Below the pieces are notes generated by a model. That model did not search any database and was not told the DNA's origin. It saw only the letters and a program-made list of their open reading frames with translations. A stretch of DNA of 64,000 nt from Cheiracanthium punctorium (taxonomy: Eukaryota > Arthropoda > Arachnida > Araneae > Cheiracanthiidae), in NCBI GenBank assembly GCA_038373885.1, contig JAWZYV010012266.1:248001-312000 (forward strand), given 5' to 3'. Made by a program: the position numbers and the translations under genes. Shown one piece after another: positions 33,741-45,478 of this stretch; position 1 is the first letter of the stretch, and the number at the start of each line of letters is the position of its first letter.

Positions 33741-34560
33741 ATAAGAATAATCCCTCTAATTTTCTTTTCAATCTTCGTGTGCCACGAATTATTAGATTGA
33801 GCTTCTTTGATTTCCGTAGAAGTTATATAATTCACTTTTAAATTTGAAGTGAGATTGCAAATGTCTTATATGTCAGGGTTTGAAAACCTTCGTAGAGAGC
33901 TCTTTTTTTTTTTTACACCCTGAGTAATGATTGCCAAAGTGTGCAATTTTTGGTGATATGTTGCCAGATATTTCTCAAAAAATGACTTATAAATTGATTT
34001 ACTTGCAACAAAATGACAATTTGGAGTATTTAAGCGTGAAGCCTTCTTTTTAGCCTAAATTACAACTTAAAAAATATCAGATCTTTCCTAAACTTCACAA
34101 CATTTCCACCTATTACTGTACAACTTCCTACGAAGAGGTGGCATCTATACACAAGCACAGATTCCTTCTTCCTTCTAAAGAAAGTAAGAAAAGCAATTCT
34201 CACTGTGCAAAAAGAACGGGATATTTGCTAGTTCCTAATATAAGTGGGATCAACCATTAACAAAACACTTCATTTGTGTAAAAAGTCTTTTTAATATTTA
34301 TGTTTAAGTAATCTGCACATTTTAGATAAATTTAAACTTACAAGTCTAGCATTTATTTCAATGTTTTGTTTTGAATCTTTATGATTATTAATATTGATTC
34401 ACTTTGCATCATAAATGCAAGGGAATGCATAAAAAGCTGGCAATTACATGAATTATTCAAAGGGGGCCCCAGAAAAATTTTTGCGGGGGGGGGGGGGGAG
34501 GGTTTGGACTTTTGCGGTACGCCACTGCTTCTAAGGACCGTCAGTAGATGAAAGGTTAAA
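33741..34560. other. Unassigned sequence with a possible MITE end
   Basis: Mostly AT-rich. Near 34455-34527 a G-run and the terminus TGCGGTACGCCACTG look like one end of a hAT MITE, but no partner end was found. Confidence 0.4.
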
Positions 34561-34565
34561 AAATC

Positions 34566-34845
34566 CAATTGTGGTGACTCGGAAAATTTAGAATGTCGCT
34601 TTATAAGCTGTACTTTCCACGATTGTAAACTGTGAGCCTATAAGAGCTACGAAATGCTCAAAAAATCTCAAACATACGGAATTTTGTAATAATTCCCCAA
34701 ACGTTAGACAGCACTACCCCACAATTTTAAAGATGAATTTTGTGCTTAATATTTTTTCTTTCTTTTTTTTTATGCATAGTAATAACTTTACTATTAGTAA
34801 ATGCATTAGTGATAGTGCATTGCGTGAAGAAGCATATTTATATTG
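34566..34845 (+). repeat. Dispersed repeat family K, copy 1
   Basis: Shares GACTCGGAAAA.TT, AAGCTGTACT, TACGAAATGCTCAAAAAAT and GCATTGCGTGAAGAAGCAT with 46535-46795, and in reverse orientation with 47498-47835 and 55540-56465. Class unknown. Confidence 0.7.
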
Positions 34846-35405
34846 TTTTTATTGTTTTTTTTACGATAGTTTGACATCATTGATTTGTTATTGAAGCTGC
34901 TGAAAAGTCCTGCAACACCTATCTCTATAAAAAAGGAGCAGGTGTATGTTAGTCAGAATTCTTAATATGGCTTTTAATCTTATGTAACGCTAGGAATTAT
35001 TACATTGTACAAGGTAAATCATATTCAGCTAAAACAATTAATCTAATCTGAGAGTGGACTCACTGAAACAGACGCCTAATCAAGACTCGAGAATGCAGTT
35101 GGAGCAATCTTTACTCCATCAATGCTGGAAGCAAAACGAAAGTTGTATTCGCATACTGGAGCTGTAGACGCTAACACTAATCTGTGATATTCTATTTATT
35201 GCAGATAGGAGCACCAAAAGGCTACAAAATTCGTCCTGTTTGTCGTAGCGTAACCTCCTTTGTGTGTCTATCGCGTATTCAGTCTGTGATTTATTTGTTT
35301 CGTTCATAATATTCGGTTAATATGCGCTTGCGCTATCTCTGGGTTCCGGCGGAGCATTCAAAGCCCCGAACTGGGAAGCAACGCGGGTCAAAGAAGGGGA
35401 GTCTT
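34846..35405. other. Unassigned sequence; J-type half arm
   Basis: Contains GCATTCAAAGCCCCGAACTG and GGGAAGCAACG (about 35353-35385), half of the family J foldback. No gene seen. Confidence 0.5.
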
Positions 35406-35413
35406 CTCCGTAG

Positions 35414-36440
35414 CAGTGGCGGCTCGTGGGATACAGCAAGTACAGCCGGGCTGCACTTGAAATTATCAGCACATACTTTAAACTAATTTATTCTACTAAT
35501 TTTCCTAAATTCAGATTAGAAATGTGGAATTCCTACGGTAAATTAAAAAAATCTCCGAAAAAAAACGTATTGTGGCCGGATCGCTCATTCAGAAAAAAAG
35601 CACTTTAATTTTCCCGCAATTCAATTGGGAAAATCTTTGGTTCAGCCCAGAGCGCTGAAAAGAAAATTGGCAGCATCGTTGCCATGACAACGACTACGTA
35701 AGCAGCCATAGGGAGTATGTAGCTGATACAGCCGATGAACGATTTTTTTAACGGCGGCTGAACTTGAGAACTCGACTAACTGATTGGGCTTGGACGAGAA
35801 GTGAGGGAGGGGGTAAGGAGAATATATGTTTGGAAAACTCTCGACTTTATATTGCTGAATTTATCAAGAAGGGAAGCCTGAATAGACGCTTATGAATGGA
35901 CAATTACCCATCAAAGCAGTATTGTTTTTATGTAAGCAAGAACTGACATTTAGAGGACATGGCGAGCTAGAAAATTCTTGAAACATGGGAAATTTTAAAG
36001 TGCTTTTAAAATTATCGATATCTGAATTAAAACAACGTCTTTTTATGGGGACATCACTGACCGATTCGCATGTTTAAAAGAAAGGAGGATTGATTTGACT
36101 TATAAAAAATAAGTAAGTTTTCTTTTTTTTTCTTTTCTTCTCAAGTTATCGTTACAAAAGAAAATACTAAGGAAACTTCGAATCAGACACGGATTAATGC
36201 AATTTTGAGGATAAGAGCGGCTGGTTGAAATTTATGTCCATTATATGGAAGTAAAATAGGATCTCTTACATTTTTTATGTAATTTCTTTCTTTCTTTTTT
36301 TTTTTTTTTCCTCGGTGAAGGCTTAATCCGCCAGCTTTCGAATTCAGTAACAAAGATTTTCCAATCCTGTCCGGAGGAAAGGGGGTGGGGGCTCATATGC
36401 TTCCGGCTGCACTAACAGTTTTGACAACGGGCCGCCACTG
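35414..36440. mobile_element. 1,027-bp hAT-like non-autonomous element, family G
   Basis: Ends CAGTGGCGGCTCGTGGG and the complement of CAGTGGCGGCCCGTTG, with a perfect 8-bp TSD CTCCGTAG (35406-35413 and 36441-36448). No transposase motif is readable in the interior, which includes T-rich tracts near 36120-36140 and 36288-36309. Confidence 0.9.
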
Positions 36441-36596
36441 CTCCGTAGTGTCATTTCAATGATGAGAGATAACAGGTTAAACATGGTTTGATAGTGGATC
36501 CAATTCCCCAACAACTCTCCATCCCCACACCCCGATAGATAGCTACTGCTTCCGCATGGATGATCTGATTGGTCTTGCTTAAAAATAGACAGTACT

Positions 36597-36790
36597 AAGG
36601 AAATTTTCTGACACAGCTGGCTGTGTGACCGCACAGAAAACTTCATTAGCTCTGTGGCACCAGATGGGATATTGGATCGACCGCCATGTTGTTAGTAGTT
36701 AAATGGATGCGTTTGGCAGTCTATCCAGTTGGTCTTCTATATCGATGTGAAAATGCTTGCGCTCCGGCTAGCTAGATAGCGGTCGGATGT
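36597..36790. repeat. Foldback family H, copy H4
   Basis: AAATTTTCTGACACAGCTGG, CCGCCATGTTGTTAGTAGTT and GGCAGTCTATCCAGTTGGTC are shared with 18922-19140 and, in part, with 32148-32384. Confidence 0.65.
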
Positions 36791-37200
36791 TTCCTGTGCA
36801 ATCAGGGAGAGTGAAAAAAATAACCCAAAAACAGGATTTTGCTCAAGACCGTGTTTCATGACCTATTTTGTCAGCCTTCGCTAATTTTGCCCCCAAAATA
36901 GAACATTTTCATTCATAAAATATGTAGTATTAAAAAATATTAAAAAGTCAAATTTGCAATGGTAAAAACTCCGAAAAAATTGTACATAGTGTCCAACTTA
37001 TGGAGGTATATGTAAATGTTATGGAGACATGTTTCGTTACACCAGAAAATTGTTCAGCTTAGAGAGCTGTCCGACTTATGAAGGTGTCCAAGTTCGGAGT
37101 TTCCACTTATTTTGTAATAAAGTTGTGAACTTAGTTAATAATGTCATGTCCGGCGAAATTTTCGTAAAGTGACAAAACACACAGCTTCCGAAACGGAACA
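36791..37200. other. Unassigned sequence
   Basis: No gene or element end recognised before the Helitron start. Confidence 0.45.
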
Positions 37201-38154
37201 TCTTATATAATAAAATCGGAGAGTAAACATTGTATGTAGCTATGTAGGTTTGTAGGCAAGTTTGTGACCACCGATCTTTTTGCGCGCGTCTCTGGATCGC
37301 ATTGCGCCGAGACGGTTGGTCGCAGGCCTACCAAATTTTGCATACGGCTTCACTAGGACAGATCCTAACACGCCTCGGAGCGATTTTTTCTAAATTCGAA
37401 TTAGAAAATGTTTTATTTTATGTTTTGTCCTATTTTTACCGATTTTTCTCGCTTAATACGTAATAACGCCGGTAATTACACTCGCAAGAAAACGAAATTT
37501 ACATCATCGGATAGAGGAGAAAATTTTCTTTTAAAAATTGTTTGTTCGAACTGTGTAACATAATTTTCAGATTTTTGGGAATTTTTCAAATAAAATTAAA
37601 TTTGAGGCTGACTTTCGTAAAATATTTTTAAAATTGCTGCATCTTGAATTCTATCCGTCATAACTTTTTTATATTTTGTCAAATGACGGAGCATACATTT
37701 CGTCCTCTTTTAAAAGAAAAACCAGAGGAAAATATAAATTAGGAGATTTTTTACGAATTTTTAAGTAAAGAATTATTTTCATTTCAATATTAGCAGCTTA
37801 AAATTTTCGGTATGATATCTTGCGTTATGGTTGTCTTGGAGACAGTAACAATTATTAAAATTGCCATTTGAAAAATAAATAAATAAAATTACTTTAAAAT
37901 AACTGAGTTTTCGCATGTGAAAAGTGCGTGATTTTGATGTCATAAGTTTAAAACCTCTTTCGAAACTCAATCAGAATAACGGACTCACAAGCAAAACATA
38001 CGACACGCATGAAATAATTCTATATTTTACTTTACGTTGCCAGAAAAATAATTGAATGCTGTTTTTTCACCAGTGAATTATCCAGCATTATTTTCGATTG
38101 AGATCTTAAACGGGTCACGTTTTCGAATAGCAGGAAATATATTGCGGTATTAAA

Positions 38155-38342
38155 CAGGGCCTGATTATGACCAACAGGGGCCCCGGGAATTGATGAATTT
38201 TGGGGCCCCCCGTGTATGAAATTTGTTTTATTTTTCATAAACATTTTTGTAAAAAAAGAACAACATTTGAAATTAGGGGCCATTTCGAGCCGGAGGCCCC
38301 GGGGGAAAAGTCCCGATTTGCCCGTGCGATAATAGGCCCCTG
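38155..38342. mobile_element. hAT MITE family L inside Helitron B copy 3
   Basis: Ends CAGGGCCTGATTATGACC and GCGATAATAGGCCCCTG, at the same place as in the other two Helitron B copies. Confidence 0.8.
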
Positions 38343-38463
38343 GTGCTAAATACACCAATCTGAGAAGAACTATGCGTAAAAATTTATGGAGAGCTGATTT
38401 AGTGGCAACCATAAACTGAAATAATTATCGTTTATGATAATGCGTAAATTTCAAAGAATCACC

Positions 38464-41234
38464 CACGAAGGTAAATGTATAGGAAGGGACAATTCTCTTA
38501 GAATGTTGGATAACGCTGTTGTTGCAAACAGATGGCGCTACGCACACTGGGTAACTGCGCATCTCCTGCTTCTGCGCATCCAGGTTGTTTATATTTCCAT
38601 CGATACGAAGTAAATGGAGATCGTTGAATTAGCGGAACTTCAAAAAAATATGAAATACATAGTCTTATGAACGTGATATATAATAATTTCTGTCTCCAGG
38701 TGTGTTTTAATTACCTAATTGTCTTAGAATATTATTTCGTAATTAATATAGGCAATAATTTCGAAGCGAAGTAATATTATGTATGTAATGTCGTGTTATT
38801 ATTTTGCCCAAAAACTGTATTTTAAGAAATAGTAGTAAATTTAGAAGAATGTTGTATGTGTGAATACAATATTTAAAACGTGTTCATTTATAATGACGAT
38901 CACACTCAAAAAGGCAGTATTTACATTTATTTCATGCTGTGACAAATTTTAACACAGCTTTAAATTACCGCTGAAAAACTCATGTTAAAATGTTAAATTC
39001 ATTTTACATTAAGAACTCGCACCATTTTCTAATGTAAATATATACCGCGGCAGACGAAAACTTCTTTTCTGTGAGCCACGATATGCACACTCGTTAGCAA
39101 ATATAAACTCAATATTTTAATAATCTTAAGATAGAACATTTTTTAAATCCTTTTTTACTTCCTTGTACGTAGTATAAGGAAGTAATGTGATCCCGAAAAA
39201 TTTTGGGGGCCAAATTTCGACAAAAAAACCGATTTTGACTACCTCTAAATTTAATTTAAAAATTTTTTTCGATGCATCCTATCGTAGGCTAGCATGCACG
39301 ATCATATTAACGCGTCTGCAACTCATTTTGACCAGCGGCGAGTCTGCTGTGGCCAGTTTTTCCATGCCGTCTGTACGTACGTACGTATGTATGTAACTCG
39401 CATATCTCAAAAACTATTGGTCGTAGAATGTTGAGATTTCATATTTAGGATTCTTCTATGATCTAGTTGTGCACCTTCCCTTTTGGTGGCAATCGAATGG
39501 ATAGTTTATGTACAGGACCGCCCAAAAGATTCGAAATACATTACGCTCTATGGGCCGAAATTCATTAAACTCGCATATCTCAAAAACTGTTAGGCGTAGA
39601 ATGTTGAAACTTTATATTTAGGATTGTTGTAACATCTAGTTGTGCACCTCCCCTTTCGATTCCATTCGACTGAATAGTTTATCTACAGAACCGCCCAAAA
39701 GATTCGAAATACATTACGCTCTATGGGCCGAAATTCATCAAAGCGTTTTTTAGAGGTATTGGGCTATTTCAAACGACTCAGAAGTGATGTATGCTGTAAA
39801 GAGTTAGAAAATGAATTTCTCCATTAAAAAAAGTGTCTTTATCATTTATAGTTCTGCTACAGGAACACTCAAAAGATTTCCAATACATTACGGTCAATAG
39901 CAATTTTAGGGGCATTCATCCATTTCAAGCACAATACCGTCCTACCACATAAGTTAGGTAATGGTCCGACCACGGTCACGTGCCTCCCTCAAGAACTATG
40001 CCAAAAGTCGCCAAGCTTGGCGACTTTTGGTGTACGTGTGTGCATATTTAACTCTCAAATCTCAAAAACTATTATGAAATTTCATATATAAGAATGTTGT
40101 AACATCTAGTTGTGCATCTCGATTTTTGGTTCCAATCTACTGGAGAGTTTATTTACAGGACCACCGAAAAGAATTTCAGTACCTTAATGTCTATGGACAT
40201 CTTCAATATAATACAACTGTAGACAGTCATTGTTTGGTACATGCCCAAAATCTCGCCGTCTGTCCTCGACCTTGGCGAGTTTTGGCGAAATATCGCCAAA
40301 TTTGGCGATAGTCAGTCATTTGGTCCATGCCTAAAGTATCGCCATTTGTCATCATTCTTGGCGAGTTTTGGCGAAATATCGCCAAATTTGGCGATAATCT
40401 GTCTTTTTTGGTCCATGCTTAAAATCTCGCCAAATGTCGTCGACATTGACGAGTTTCGCCGAAATATCGCCAAATTTGGCCGCCAAAATTATTTCGTATT
40501 TTGTATAACTCTAAAACTTTAACCCGTAGAATTTTGAACTTTTGTCTTTAGAACTATATTATAATATCCAACTGTTTTCAATATCTTTTTTGACAGCAAT
40601 CGACTGGGAATTTATTTAGAGGGTGAGCCAAATGACTTTAAATACATTAAGGTGTATGGATGCATTCAATTCATTGAAAGTCTGTGGTCAATGACTACTT
40701 TGGCTATCCCCAAGATCTCGCTGACTATCTCAAGTTTGTCGGCTTTTGGTGAAATATCGCCAAATAAAGTGTCAGAAGGAAATCTTTCAAATTGAACTCA
40801 GCTTGGCGATATCGAAATATTTGGCTAGAAATCGCTAAACCTTACTATTATTGATATTTTATCTCTTTCAAACAAATAAATTTAGAGGAAGTGCGTCGAA
40901 AATATTTTGGACCTAATGGACGTGCAAGGAAGTCATGTGTTGGACACATCAGATTTTTATACATTTGTTACTAAGGCAACCTTGTAAGCAAAAGCGAAAG
41001 AAATATTTTAAATTTAGTGCTCGCGTTCATAATCTCGTTCACATGCTAGGTCGGAAAATTAAAAACAAGTAAAATTAGTTATCAATCAGCACGGGAAATG
41101 CTTTATTCTTTTGCCGCTAGGATCGCTGCACGTCACTAGATTTCCAATGTTTACATAATTGAAACTTATTTGGGGTACCAAAAGTTTAACATTACAGCTA
41201 TGGAGAGTGTCCACTCCTATAGTATATCTCCGTG
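38464..41234. mobile_element. 2.8-kb TIR element with 8-bp TSD, carrying family A copy A3
   Basis: Ends CACGAAGGTAAATGTATAGG and the complement of CACGGAGATATACTATAGGA, diverged TIRs. GAATCACC is duplicated exactly at 38456-38463 and 41235-41242, and Helitron B copy 2 reads continuously through the site (near 26660). About 1.8 kb of it is the family A insertion at 39152-40958; the remaining 0.96 kb has no transposase motif. The 8-bp TSD fits hAT or P; the terminus CACG is not decisive. Confidence 0.82.
39152..40958. mobile_element. Family A element, copy A3
   Basis: Complete from TTTTTTACTTCCTTGTACG to GGACACATCAGATTTTT. It has two rather than three leading ~170-bp modules, otherwise collinear with A1 and A2. 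The palindrome CGCCAAATTTGGCG is intact at 40294-40307 and 40380-40393 and broken in the third unit. Inserted in the T-rich interior of the TIR element at 38464-41234. Confidence 0.87.
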
Positions 41235-42010
41235 GAATCACCAAAAAGTAAAAGCCTACATTCGCCTACATCTAAACCGTTTCTTTAAATTAAGCATTAA
41301 CTGTTGCAAAACGACAGTATATTGTATTGGTATCAGTAAAAGATAGTATAATTAATAGTAAGTAGATATGATAAGGTAATATTGATCAAACCACAATATA
41401 CCGCATTAATAAATATTTTGTGAAACTAAGTCTTCTATTCATTTTTAACACCCGTATTACATCACAGCTAACAAAACATTAAGTAATTCTACGTCGCGTT
41501 AATTTATCCCGCGGTAGTTTCAACAGAAAAGACTGTAACAGAAATTTCTTTTTTCTTGGAGATTCTGTTTTGTCACAAGCAGTTCTGATCACATTTTAGG
41601 AAAATGTTCTCCTCTTGTCTTGCGAAGAGTGGGTACACAACTATTTAATTATAAAATAAAACGGTTCTCCACTTCAGGTAGTATCTAAGGTATTAATGGC
41701 ATAACTTAAATCTAAAAAAGAGTATGATGCAGAAATGAGACATATTGAAAATTAGGAATTTTCACTGAAAACCGTCACGCTTTTCTTTTCTGATCGTGAA
41801 TGACACCGACATAGTTTTTTGCGTCATAATATTAACAATGGTCACAGGTCAGTACTTATACTAACTTTACGAATAAGTAAGGAGTAACTTTACGCGAAGA
41901 GTCAAATCATTTTGCTTATTTTAAGATTCCAAATCACCGGAATTAAATCGAATTATACATATAAGAAAAAGTTTCGTTCCCTACCGTGCGGAGAACGGGC
42001 ACGCAGCTAG

Positions 42011-42380
42011 TAAATAAATAAATGGTGAAAAGCTGTGGAAGGAAAATCTAATAGATGCTTCTCTGGAATTTGCGAACTGCAGAACTTCCCTGGGTCAGTG
42101 TCCCCCCAACACCCATCATTAAAAAGAGGGAGCTACGTAATTTGATGCTCCAAACTGGTTGTTACCAATTTCCGATGCATATTATTAACCATTACAGATA
42201 ATGAAGACCATGGGAGCCGCAGGTAACTTCTGCAATTACGTACGAAAATTAAGAATACTCAGTTACTGTATACGCTGTTTTTAATGGAAAAGTCTTGCAT
42301 TGTTATTATAGTTTTAAACCATCCCAAATTAGACAATTATAATAAAGCACATACAGATGATAATAATGGAAGGTGACTTC
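42011..42380. other. Unassigned spacer
   Basis: No gene recognised between the Helitron 3' end and the mariner. Confidence 0.45.
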
Positions 42381-42382
42381 TA

Positions 42383-42941
42383 AAGAATGTCCCAAAATTG
42401 ACGCAATATTTGAATTAAATAGAAAATTACTTAATTTAGAGTCGGCAATCAAAAAAGGAAAACAGTTTGATAGCTGACAGTTTAGGGTTAGTAAAAATGA
42501 ACTATACGAAAGAACAACGCGTTTCATTGTTGAACAATATTTAAAAAATAATGAAAGCTTGATTGATTGTGATTTTGATGAATGAACGAGGAAAAAGATC
42601 ATGCGATTTAACACCATTGGATTTCTTTCTTTGGAGTTACTTGAAGTCAAAGGTCTATGTCAACACTAACACATCCATCCGTGCATTGAAGGAGGATGTG
42701 CTGAGGACTCAACGCTGAATCAATGAAATTCCGCCACATTTATTCGAAATGGTCCTAGAAATTTTCGACAATAGAGTTCTCATGTGCTAGCAAAGCCTTG
42801 GCGGTGATTTGCGAGATGTGCTATTCCATGCATAGCCCAATCCTGTTTACTTTATGTTTCAATTAAAAAAAAAAAACAACAATTGAAAAAAACTGTGTTT
42901 TCTATTTAATTCAAGTTTTATGTAAATTTTGGGAGACCCTT
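42383..42941 (+). mobile_element. Internally deleted mariner-type element (TA target)
   Basis: TIRs of about 45 bp: AAGAATGTCCCAAAATTGAC at the left and the complement of AAGGGTCTCCCAAAATTTAC at the right, with TTGAATTAAATAGAAAA shared exactly further in. TA flanks both ends (42381-42382 and 42942-42943). It keeps the first and last parts of a transposase gene but lacks the middle. At 559 bp it is less than half of a normal element of this type. Confidence 0.88.
42497..42845 (+). pseudogene. mariner transposase: N-terminal HTH fused to DDE C-terminus
   Basis: From 42497 the reading is MNYTKEQR, then after a frameshift RFIVEQYLKNNESLIDC, the N-terminal helix-turn-helix (DUF4817-type) of this arthropod lineage. 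Directly after, from about 42597, SCDLTPLDFFLWSYLKSKV follows, then IPPHLFEMVLEIFDNRV and LGGDLRDVLFHA ending at TAG 42843-42845. The second part is the region around the last catalytic Asp of the DDE domain. The central part with the first catalytic residues is deleted and stops occur (for example after RTQR), so the protein is dead. Family recognition firm; exact deletion point inferred. Confidence 0.87.
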
Positions 42942-42943
42942 TA

Positions 42944-43555
42944 TTATATACTATATCCAAGTCTAAGGGAACACACAATATCCCGAAAGCCTAACAAACA
43001 TTGACATCTAGGCGGCATTTCAAAACAATATCATTTTTAACTGTCTGGAAAAGGGTGCACAACAAAATGAATACAAATGAAAACTAAAACAGTTCAGCTA
43101 TCCTTCATTTTCACTTTCAAAAAGAAAAGAAGGAAAGAAAAACCTTTTTTACTTAATTGAATGTGTCTTGAGTAGTGGTGCATACAGAATTTTAGTTTTT
43201 TGTTTTTTGTTTTTTTTTTTGGGGGGGGGGGCTACATATACTGCTGAACTTGTTTATAGTGACCACTCTAAAAGTAAGTATTTATTTAAAATCCAAATAA
43301 TTAAGAGAATTTTTAAAAAAATAATTTAATTTGGACAGAATTTTTTTAAAGTAAAAGATTTTAATTCATTAAGTGAAAATTTTCTTTTTTTTAAAGCTTT
43401 TCACTTCTAACGCTTCACATTTGGGGGGGAGGGTTACCCCCCCCCCCATAGTCCCCTCCACGAGTGAGCCTAAGGTCTTGAACATTGCAAAAAAATAATT
43501 CCTACAAATAGATGTTTAAGTGTTGTGCCAAGACTAAACTTGATCGGTTACAATG
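42944..43555. other. Unassigned sequence with T and G runs
   Basis: T- and G-runs near 43200-43231, C-run near 43437-43447, possibly ends of an old MITE; no boundary could be fixed. Confidence 0.4.
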
Positions 43556-43559
43556 AAGT

Positions 43560-43935
43560 ATGATTATCCAGGTGAAGTACAGTTATCCAGCAGAATTTCG
43601 TTTTTATCAAAATTTCAACATGGCCGCTGATGGCAGATGCACCGGGAGCAATGAGTCGATCCCGGAACCTTATCCACAGGACTTTTATTATTTATATGCC
43701 TGTCGAAGAAAATGTAAAACAGCTTTAGAAGGCGAATTTAAGATAGGTTTCTATTCCAGACAAAGATGTGTTTTATGGAACAAGGGAGAGAAATACGGCA
43801 CACTTATGAATGATGATACACTTTCCAACTTAATGGAATTAGGAAGGAAAATAGGGACGACCCACACATAGATTATGATACGCTTTTAATGTATAGCACT
43901 TTAGTACGTATTTAGAATAGTGTTTCAGATTTTAT
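43560..43935 (+). repeat. Block shared with the 0.7-2.6 kb Helitron; open frame 43560-43871
   Basis: From about 43690 onward the sequence matches 1915-2150, including GAATTTAAGATAGGTTTCTA, CACTTTCCAACTTAATGGAA and TATAGCACTTTAGTACGTAT. In this copy a 103-codon frame (43560-43871) stays open, with CRRKCKTALEGEFKIGFYS and DDTLSNLMELGRKIGTT. The frame is broken in the Helitron copies. It may be a remnant of an accessory Helitron gene; no known domain recognised. Confidence 0.6.
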
Positions 43936-45000
43936 TTATTTTCTTTTTTCTACTTCCCGATCCCCAGTTGATCGTTGAGTTGAAACTTTGCACACTAAAT
44001 TACTTTAGTTATTAATGCAATATTACGAAAAATAAAAGTTATATTTTACAGCAGCTTTAGACTAAATTTTAGCCATATTTAACCAGTTTCAACTCTATAT
44101 AATTTCACAACCGCCTTCTTGGCTTCGGCTAGTGACTGATACAAATATGAGATCCGATAACTTACTCTTTTGAGAAATGATATCAAGAAAAGTATTTACT
44201 TATTTATTTTTTTACAAACAGCTTATTTTAAATAAAAGAGTGAGTAAATTTCAAAGAATGCAAAATAATAATTGTAAATAAATAAAACTTTGAACGCTTC
44301 GATGGGGGCCAGCATTGAGCATGCGCAATCAGTTGGCTCCAACGGAGAGTTAAAGAACTCATATTTTGTAGCAACACTGGTCACAGAAGGGAGCCTTTTC
44401 AGCTGCTATTTTTCAGCAACTCGACAGATTTGCATGTTATCTGTAGATTGGATAAGAGAAAAACAAAAAAGTATTCGACTTTTGCGCAGGCAAATTTACA
44501 AGATTTTTACCGTATATCTAATGCGGCCATTTATTCTCCCCCCCCCCCTATAAAACGGGACATTTACTAATTAATGTAAATTAATTTAGTAACAAGTTTA
44601 TAAACAATTACTAATTAATGTATTTCTTTTTTATGGGGGGGGGGGGGGGTGCGTGTTGATTTCAAAATACGACTGAAGCTCTTAGCACGATTTCTAAAAA
44701 ATTTATTTTCACATGGCTTTTAATTGTAAGTCACAAGACTTTAAGAACTGCAACTTCCAACTGTGATTTTTCGTTCGTGTATAAATCAAAAAACCCTTTC
44801 AAAAAAAAAATGTTTTGTAACGATTACAAAAGATTTGTAATTAAAAGTTCCAAGGCACTACCTTCGTCGGATGATTTTTAGGTCTTTTGAGTTCCTTTCT
44901 GAAATGGTGCTCCCTTTCTAAAATAAAAAGGCCATATTTCGCCGGCGCTTGGGGACTATGGGACAGGGGCTCTCTAATACTCTCAGAAAATTTCGTCCTC
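43936..45000. other. Unassigned sequence with homopolymers
   Basis: C-run near 44540-44548 and G-run near 44636-44649; a frame at 44290-44553 has no known motif. Confidence 0.4.
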
Positions 45001-45001
45001 A

Positions 45002-45478
45002 TACACTAGTTCATTCCTCTTTTTTCAACGAATAATTTCCGTACTCCTTGGAGACTCTGTGAATTCTTCTTCCCGAAATCTGAAGAAGAGGGAAAAAACT
45101 CATTGAATCTGGATAATTTTCTTCAATTGAGAGGATGCAAAAAAGGAATGGATATTCGTCAATTAACGGATATATTCTGGCTGCACTGCTACCAGAAAAA
45201 TTACCGTGAATTGAAGAAATGATTTTTGAGAGTGCGTCTTTATACACTAATTTATTCCTCCTTTTCAACGAATAATTTTCGTGCTCCTTGGAAACGCGTA
45301 AAGCTTCCGCGAATTCTTCTTCCCGAAATATGAAGAAGTGGAAAACATTTCGTTAATTCTATGGAAGTTTCTTCAATTGACAAGAGAAAAAAGAAACGGA
45401 TATTCGTCAATTAACGGTAATATTCTGGCAGCAATGATTGCTGCAAAATTTCCGGGAATTGGAGAAATAATTTTTGAA
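45002..45478. repeat. Tandem duplication of a ~240-bp unit
   Basis: Unit 1 (about 45002-45240) and unit 2 (about 45241-45478) share CAACGAATAATTT.CGT.CTCC, GAATTCTTCTTCCCGAAAT and GGATATTCGTCAATTAACGG in order. On the minus strand both read the peptide LIDEYPFLF within longer, dissimilar frames. Not clearly coding. Confidence 0.82.

Larger units (their letters stand above)
37201..42010 (+). mobile_element. Helitron family B copy 3, interrupted
   Basis: Starts TCTTATATAATAAAATCGGAG after A37200 and ends ACGGGCACGCAGCTAG before T42011. A 2,771-bp TIR element plus its 8-bp duplication splits it at 38464-41242. Removing those leaves 2,031 bp, essentially the length of copy 2 (2,032 bp). Carries the L MITE at 38155-38342 and the internal 3'-like end near 41616-41642. 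Confidence 0.92.
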
